NCBI GenBank assembly: GCA_002427325.1
Contig: DIQS01000060.1
Span: forward strand, 608 to 17,859
Direction: 5' to 3'
Source of the DNA: Cloacimonetes bacterium UBA5456
GTDB lineage: Bacteria > Cloacimonadota > Cloacimonadia > Cloacimonadales > Cloacimonadaceae
Length of the DNA: 17,252 bases
Part shown: positions 13,559 to 17,252 of the stretch, in pieces
How positions within the stretch are numbered: position 1 is the first letter of the stretch
How the letters are laid out: every line of letters begins with the position of its first letter
The notes under the pieces: generated by a model
Databases searched by the model: none
What the model was told of the DNA's origin: nothing
What the model saw: the letters and a program-made list of their open reading frames with translations, nothing else
Position numbers and translations under genes: made by a program

Positions 13559-14692
13559 ATGTATAAAAAAGAACTATTATTGTGGGTTGTGAGCATAATC
13601 TTTTGCTCCGTGCTCTTTGCGCAACAAGTCGGTGAGCTGAACAACCAAAAAGTGAGCTTGAACAGCAATACGCATGTGAACACCGCCGTTCAGATATTGG
13701 AACACTTCAGCATGGCTGAGACCGGTAAGAAGGTGATCAACATGTCGAGCTTCAACAGCAATATCAACGTTCAGATATCCGACATCCATTGGCGCACGGC
13801 CTTAGATTTGATCGTGTTGAGAAACAAACTCTTACTCGAGGAAGGTGCAGGCTATTTTGCCATTAAAGACCTTGTTCAAGAGGTGGGTGAAGAGACCAGC
13901 CAAGAACTCATCGAAAAGCTTAACCTCCAAAAGGATGCACTGTCAAAGCAGATTCGCATCAGAGCCGTTGCAGTCTTGGCGGATAGAAGCTATGTCAGAA
14001 ACCTCGGCGTGGATTGGTCAACAGTCGCAAACGGTAAGGTTTCCGTGAATGCCGGATTTGCCGGAGCAAGCCAATTTGTCTCTCCGCTAACTCTAAGCGC
14101 GTCAGGAACAACCAATATAGGCAAATATACCGTGGATATAAACACGGTCATAAACGCCATCGAGAGCGACAGCAAAGGCAGCATTCTTGCAGAGCCTACC
14201 ATCCTCGTCTCCAGCGGCAAGACCGGACACATCCAAGTGGGTCAGGATATCTCTATTAAAACTGCCGACGAAGCGGGAAACACCATGGATACATTCTTCT
14301 CCACGGGTATCATCTTGGATGTCACGCCTACTTTGGTGGAAGTGGATGGCGAAGACCTCATCATCCTCAATCTCTCGATAGAGCGCTCAAGCGGACAGCC
14401 TTCGGCGGTATCCACAATCATCACTAAGAGCACATCTTCCACCGAACTTGTGCTCTATGATGGCGAAGAAACCGTGATCGCCGGACTCTTTGATACAGAC
14501 GAAGTTAAGACACGCTCGGGAATACCCATCCTCAAAGATTTGCCTTGGTGGGTCTTTGGGATCCGCTATCTCACGGGATATGACAGCTATGAAAAGAAGG
14601 AGCGCGAGTTCATCATCACCCTCAAAGCTGAGGTGGTGGACACCGCTCTCAAAAGAGCGCGTCAAGACCGCCTGAGTAAGATAGAAGACTAA
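13559..14692 (+). CDS. pilQ: Compact outer-membrane secretin, PilQ/GspD family
   Basis: A 377-residue secretin that forms the outer-membrane pore for the pilus. It has a signal peptide (MYKKELLLWVVSIIFCSVLFAQ, probably cut after the Ala before QQ). An N0/STN-like domain (about 32-103) contains VINMSSFNSNINVQI and WRTALDLIVLRNKLLLEE. A connecting helix follows, then the secretin domain (about 132-360): RIRAVAVLADRSYVRNLGVDW, GSILAEPTILVSSGKTGHI, the strand/loop FFSTGIILDVTPTLVEVDG, TELVLYDGEETVIAGLF and SGIPILKDLPWWVFGIRY, ending FIITLKAEVV. The repeated N1-type domains and the AMIN domains of proteobacterial PilQ are missing, so it is about half the usual length. I chose ATG 13559 because GAGG (13549-13552) then has a 6-bp spacing; ATG 13556 and TTG 13547 are alternatives. 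No pilotin lipoprotein is evident nearby. Confidence 0.92.
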   Translation: MYKKELLLWVVSIIFCSVLFAQQVGELNNQKVSLNSNTHVNTAVQILEHFSMAETGKKVINMSSFNSNINVQISDIHWRTALDLIVLRNKLLLEEGAGYFAIKDLVQEVGEETSQELIEKLNLQKDALSKQIRIRAVAVLADRSYVRNLGVDWSTVANGKVSVNAGFAGASQFVSPLTLSASGTTNIGKYTVDINTVINAIESDSKGSILAEPTILVSSGKTGHIQVGQDISIKTADEAGNTMDTFFSTGIILDVTPTLVEVDGEDLIILNLSIERSSGQPSAVSTIITKSTSSTELVLYDGEETVIAGLFDTDEVKTRSGIPILKDLPWWVFGIRYLTGYDSYEKKEREFIITLKAEVVDTALKRARQDRLSKIED

Positions 14693-14701
14693 GGTAGCGC
14701 T

Positions 14702-17209
14702 ATGCGCCTCTCAACCCGGCTGCTGATACTTTTCATAGTAATAGCCTTAGTTTTCGGCGCCTTCTTTTATATGTTTTATTATATAAAACAAGAGGAGATG
14801 CGCCTCTATCGGGAAAGTGATCTATCTCAACGCAAAGAGACTATCGAAGCAGTTCTAAGGGCACATGAATCCTCGCAGATGGAATTTACAAGCTATCATG
14901 CGCGACGTAGCCAACTGAGGAGTTTTATCTATTCGGCGGGCACGGATATCAGCGAAAGTCCCATCAGCGACGCCAGCGAAACCTTTGCCTATTCACTATT
15001 TCAAGTATATGATCACGCCGGCAGAAAACTCTATAGCTACACCCAAGAATATGCGCCGGGTTTCGCCGAATTTGATCTCAGTCAAAACGTTTTGGAGAGC
15101 CTCGCCGGAAAAGAAACGCTGGATTATCACGCCATATTCAACCAAGATATCCTCTATTGCACAGCAAGCGTGATCACTTCGGGCTATGGCAAAAACATAG
15201 GCTATTTGCTCACGGCAAATAAGCTGGATAATAACTATGCAAAGAAGCTTGCCGACGAGCTCAGACAGCAAGTGCGGATCAGCATTGAGCTCATCGATTG
15301 CGAACATCAACAAGATGATCATCATCATAGCTGCATCAGTATCCCGCTCAAAGATAGCTTTGGCAAGTCTGTTGCATGGATGAGTTTCAGCAGTTCAAAC
15401 CCCTTTCTCCGCAAGCTCAAGAATCTTGCAATCCTCATCATCTTTGGAACCATGGGCTTTGTCTTTGTCTTTTTGCTCATGCAGTTTTTCCTCATCCAAC
15501 AGTGGATCAGCACGCCGCTGACATATATCTCGCAATCCTTGCGCCAATCAAACCCCGCCATCATCGGCAAACTGACCCATTCCAAGAATGAATTTGGGGA
15601 TATTGCAAAACTCATCGAGAGCTTTTTCGCCCAAAAAGATGAGCTCGTTTTAGAGATTGAGGAAAGACTCAAAACCGAGAAAAAGCTCAGAGAGATGGAA
15701 GAGCAAACCCGCAAGATATTAACAACTTCGCCGGAATCCATTGTCGTCACCAATCCCATCGGCAACATCATCACTTTAAATGAAGAAGCCCTGCGGCTGA
15801 TGAATTGGGAAAGCGAGGAAAAGATTGTCTTCGACGAAGTGAGCTATAACCACAAAGTCTATCCGCCCGATATTGCCCTCTTTAACAAGTTCTTGGAGCA
15901 TCTCAATCTCAATGGCATTGTGCGCAACTGGGAGATTCGCCTGCAAAGAGAAGACGGTAGCCATTTCCCTGCCTTGATCAGCGCTTCCATCGTCTATGAA
16001 AAAGAAGAGCAACCCTCAAAACTCATCTTTATTGCGCGTGATCTTAGCGAAAGAAAGGAGCTGGAAGCAAGGCTCAGACAAAGCCAAAAGATGGAGTCGA
16101 TCGGCACTCTTGCAGGGGGCATCGCACACGATTTTAATAATATCATCACCATCATCGCCGGATATATCACGCTCAGCATAGGCAAATCCGGCGAGAGTAG
16201 CACTGTTCAAAACAATCTCAACGAAGCGCTCAAAGCCTGTCTCAGAGCCAAAAACATCATTAGCAAGATACTCACCTTCAGCCATCAAAGCGAGCTGAAT
16301 ATCAGTCCTATCAATGTTGCTGAGGTACTCAAAGAAACCATTCCGATGATACGCACCCTTTTGCCAGCAAAGATCGATATCAAGAGTGAAATCAGCAGTG
16401 ATCGCTATGTTCTCGCCGATAGCACAGACCTGCAACAAGTTATCCTCAATCTCGCAACCAATGCCTCCCACGCCATGCGTCCTGACGGCGGGACTCTGTA
16501 TATTTCCTTGCAAGAAGTGGAAGGTTTTGAGCTCATCGGCATGAATCATGATGTCGATTTTGAGCATCTTTATCTGAATCTCACTGTGTCGGATACGGGT
16601 TGCGGCATCTCCCCTGAGGATCAATCGCGCATCTTCGATCCCTATTTTAGCACCAAGGAAACCGGTGAAGGAACGGGCTTGGGACTCTCCATCGTGCATG
16701 GCATCATCACAGGATATCAGGGCATCATCGGTGTCCAAAGCCAATTGGGAGAAGGAACAAGCTTCGATATCTATCTGCCTGCATTGGAGCATGTTCAAGT
16801 GCCTGAGTCCAAGCCAAAAGAGCTGGAAATTGGTTTCGTTCCCGCGCGCATCATGCTTGTGGACGACGAGCCTGCGCTAACGGATATCTTTTGCGATGCG
16901 CTCACAGAAGCGGGCTATGAAGTGCACTGTTTCACCGATTCCACGATCGCAATGGAACAATTTGCCATCAAAAATGCTGAATATGAGCTCCTGATTGCTG
17001 ATATCAATATGCCCCGCTTGGATGGCATCCATCTTGCCACCGGCATCAAAGCGATGAAGAATATCCCCGTGCTTCTATATACCGGTTTTTTGGATAAAAA
17101 GATGAGAGATCGAATCAAATCTACCGGTATCGGCTATACGCTGACCAAGCCGGTCTTGCCTGATGAAATGGTGCAGCAGGTGCGTAAGATGCTCTGGGAA
17201 CATCGCTGA
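14702..17209 (+). CDS. Hybrid sensor histidine kinase (extracytoplasmic sensor, PAS, HisKA, HATPase, receiver)
   Basis: An 835-residue inner-membrane hybrid kinase. Membrane helices at about 6-28 and 242-266 flank an extracytoplasmic sensor region. A connector helix follows (270-335), then a PAS domain (about 336-450, with SPESIVVTNPIGNIITLNEEA and IARDLSERKELE). The HisKA domain has SIGTLAGGIAHDFNN with His476. The HATPase domain has the N box around N583/N587 (LQQVILNLATNASHAM), G1 DTGCGIS (631-637), F box FDPYFST (645-651) and G2 GTGLGL (657-662). The C-terminal receiver (715-835) has D721/D722, phospho-acceptor D767 (IADINMPRLDG), T794 and K816. All catalytic boxes look intact. The sensor contains CEHQQDDHHHSC (200-211), a possible metal-binding loop. 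The gene starts 9 bp after the secretin gene with AAGGTAG as ribosome-binding site. It may feed the HisKA-only/REC-CNB pair or act through a distant partner; no DNA-binding output is attached. Confidence 0.93.
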   Translation: MRLSTRLLILFIVIALVFGAFFYMFYYIKQEEMRLYRESDLSQRKETIEAVLRAHESSQMEFTSYHARRSQLRSFIYSAGTDISESPISDASETFAYSLFQVYDHAGRKLYSYTQEYAPGFAEFDLSQNVLESLAGKETLDYHAIFNQDILYCTASVITSGYGKNIGYLLTANKLDNNYAKKLADELRQQVRISIELIDCEHQQDDHHHSCISIPLKDSFGKSVAWMSFSSSNPFLRKLKNLAILIIFGTMGFVFVFLLMQFFLIQQWISTPLTYISQSLRQSNPAIIGKLTHSKNEFGDIAKLIESFFAQKDELVLEIEERLKTEKKLREMEEQTRKILTTSPESIVVTNPIGNIITLNEEALRLMNWESEEKIVFDEVSYNHKVYPPDIALFNKFLEHLNLNGIVRNWEIRLQREDGSHFPALISASIVYEKEEQPSKLIFIARDLSERKELEARLRQSQKMESIGTLAGGIAHDFNNIITIIAGYITLSIGKSGESSTVQNNLNEALKACLRAKNIISKILTFSHQSELNISPINVAEVLKETIPMIRTLLPAKIDIKSEISSDRYVLADSTDLQQVILNLATNASHAMRPDGGTLYISLQEVEGFELIGMNHDVDFEHLYLNLTVSDTGCGISPEDQSRIFDPYFSTKETGEGTGLGLSIVHGIITGYQGIIGVQSQLGEGTSFDIYLPALEHVQVPESKPKELEIGFVPARIMLVDDEPALTDIFCDALTEAGYEVHCFTDSTIAMEQFAIKNAEYELLIADINMPRLDGIHLATGIKAMKNIPVLLYTGFLDKKMRDRIKSTGIGYTLTKPVLPDEMVQQVRKMLWEHR

Positions 17210-17252
17210 TTTTGCCTTTTTTCTGCTCGTTTTCCACTGCTTCCTTACTGGG

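Noticed and set aside
15307..15331. Short CAT/GAT-type tract as a simple repeat or phase-variation site
   Set aside because: It is only a few units long, lies within a coding frame (encoding DDHHH) and unit loss would not shift the frame.
17210..17252. Terminator after the hybrid kinase
   Set aside because: There are T-rich stretches but no inverted repeat long enough within the last 43 bases; a terminator may lie beyond the window.

Overview
The window holds one strand-coherent locus (every credible gene is on the + strand) encoding an almost complete Gram-negative type IV pilus (T4P) machine with two-component signalling genes built in. The organism is probably a member of the FCB (Fibrobacterota-Chlorobiota-Bacteroidota) group, possibly Cloacimonadota. 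That guess rests on a remembered family of leaderless pilin-like proteins starting MGxQQxLLIVL with a YYKTPxSxGG(A/L)G region and on the fused pilus-alignment genes; the sequence alone does not prove the taxon. The outer-membrane secretin and the PilM/N/O/P-type subunits point to a double-membraned cell.

Layout. Positions 1-1688 carry three paralogous small pilin-like genes; the first is cut by the left edge. They are separated by a clear intrinsic terminator (453-482) and by a 236-bp gap with a promoter-like element, and the array ends with a second strong intrinsic terminator (1715-1739). A gene-poor stretch of about 400 bp (1740-2138) ends in a good promoter candidate (TTGACT-N16-TAAAAT, 2074-2101). 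Twelve tightly packed genes follow (2139-17209), with gaps of 30 bp or less, one 4-bp overlap, and no internal terminator seen.

Order of the twelve-gene unit: inner-membrane platform protein (PilC/GspF); extension ATPase (PilB/GspE); three minor-pilin-like proteins (GspI/PilV-like, GspJ/PilW-like, and a 490-residue one with a LamG/concanavalin-like C-terminal domain); a membrane protein carrying only a HisKA-type phospho-histidine helix pair; a response regulator with a cyclic-nucleotide-binding-like domain; retraction ATPase (PilT); a PilM-PilN fusion with an acidic insert and a helical C-terminal extension; a PilO-PilP fusion; a very short PilQ-type secretin; and a hybrid PAS histidine kinase with its own receiver.

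How the parts fit. The small pilins could form the fibre and the three larger pilin-like proteins a priming or tip complex, with the LamG protein as likely adhesin. PilB and PilT on PilC would drive extension and retraction. The PilMN and PilOP fusions would link the cytoplasmic motor to the secretin. The HisKA-only protein, the REC-CNB protein and the hybrid kinase have no DNA-binding output, so they may tune motor or assembly activity post-translationally. No prepilin peptidase gene lies in the window, and the major pilin-like proteins lack a normal leader and Glu5. The most interesting features are the split HisKA/REC-CNB signalling pair inside a pilus operon, the LamG-bearing minor pilin, the two-by-two fusion of the alignment complex, and the minimal secretin.
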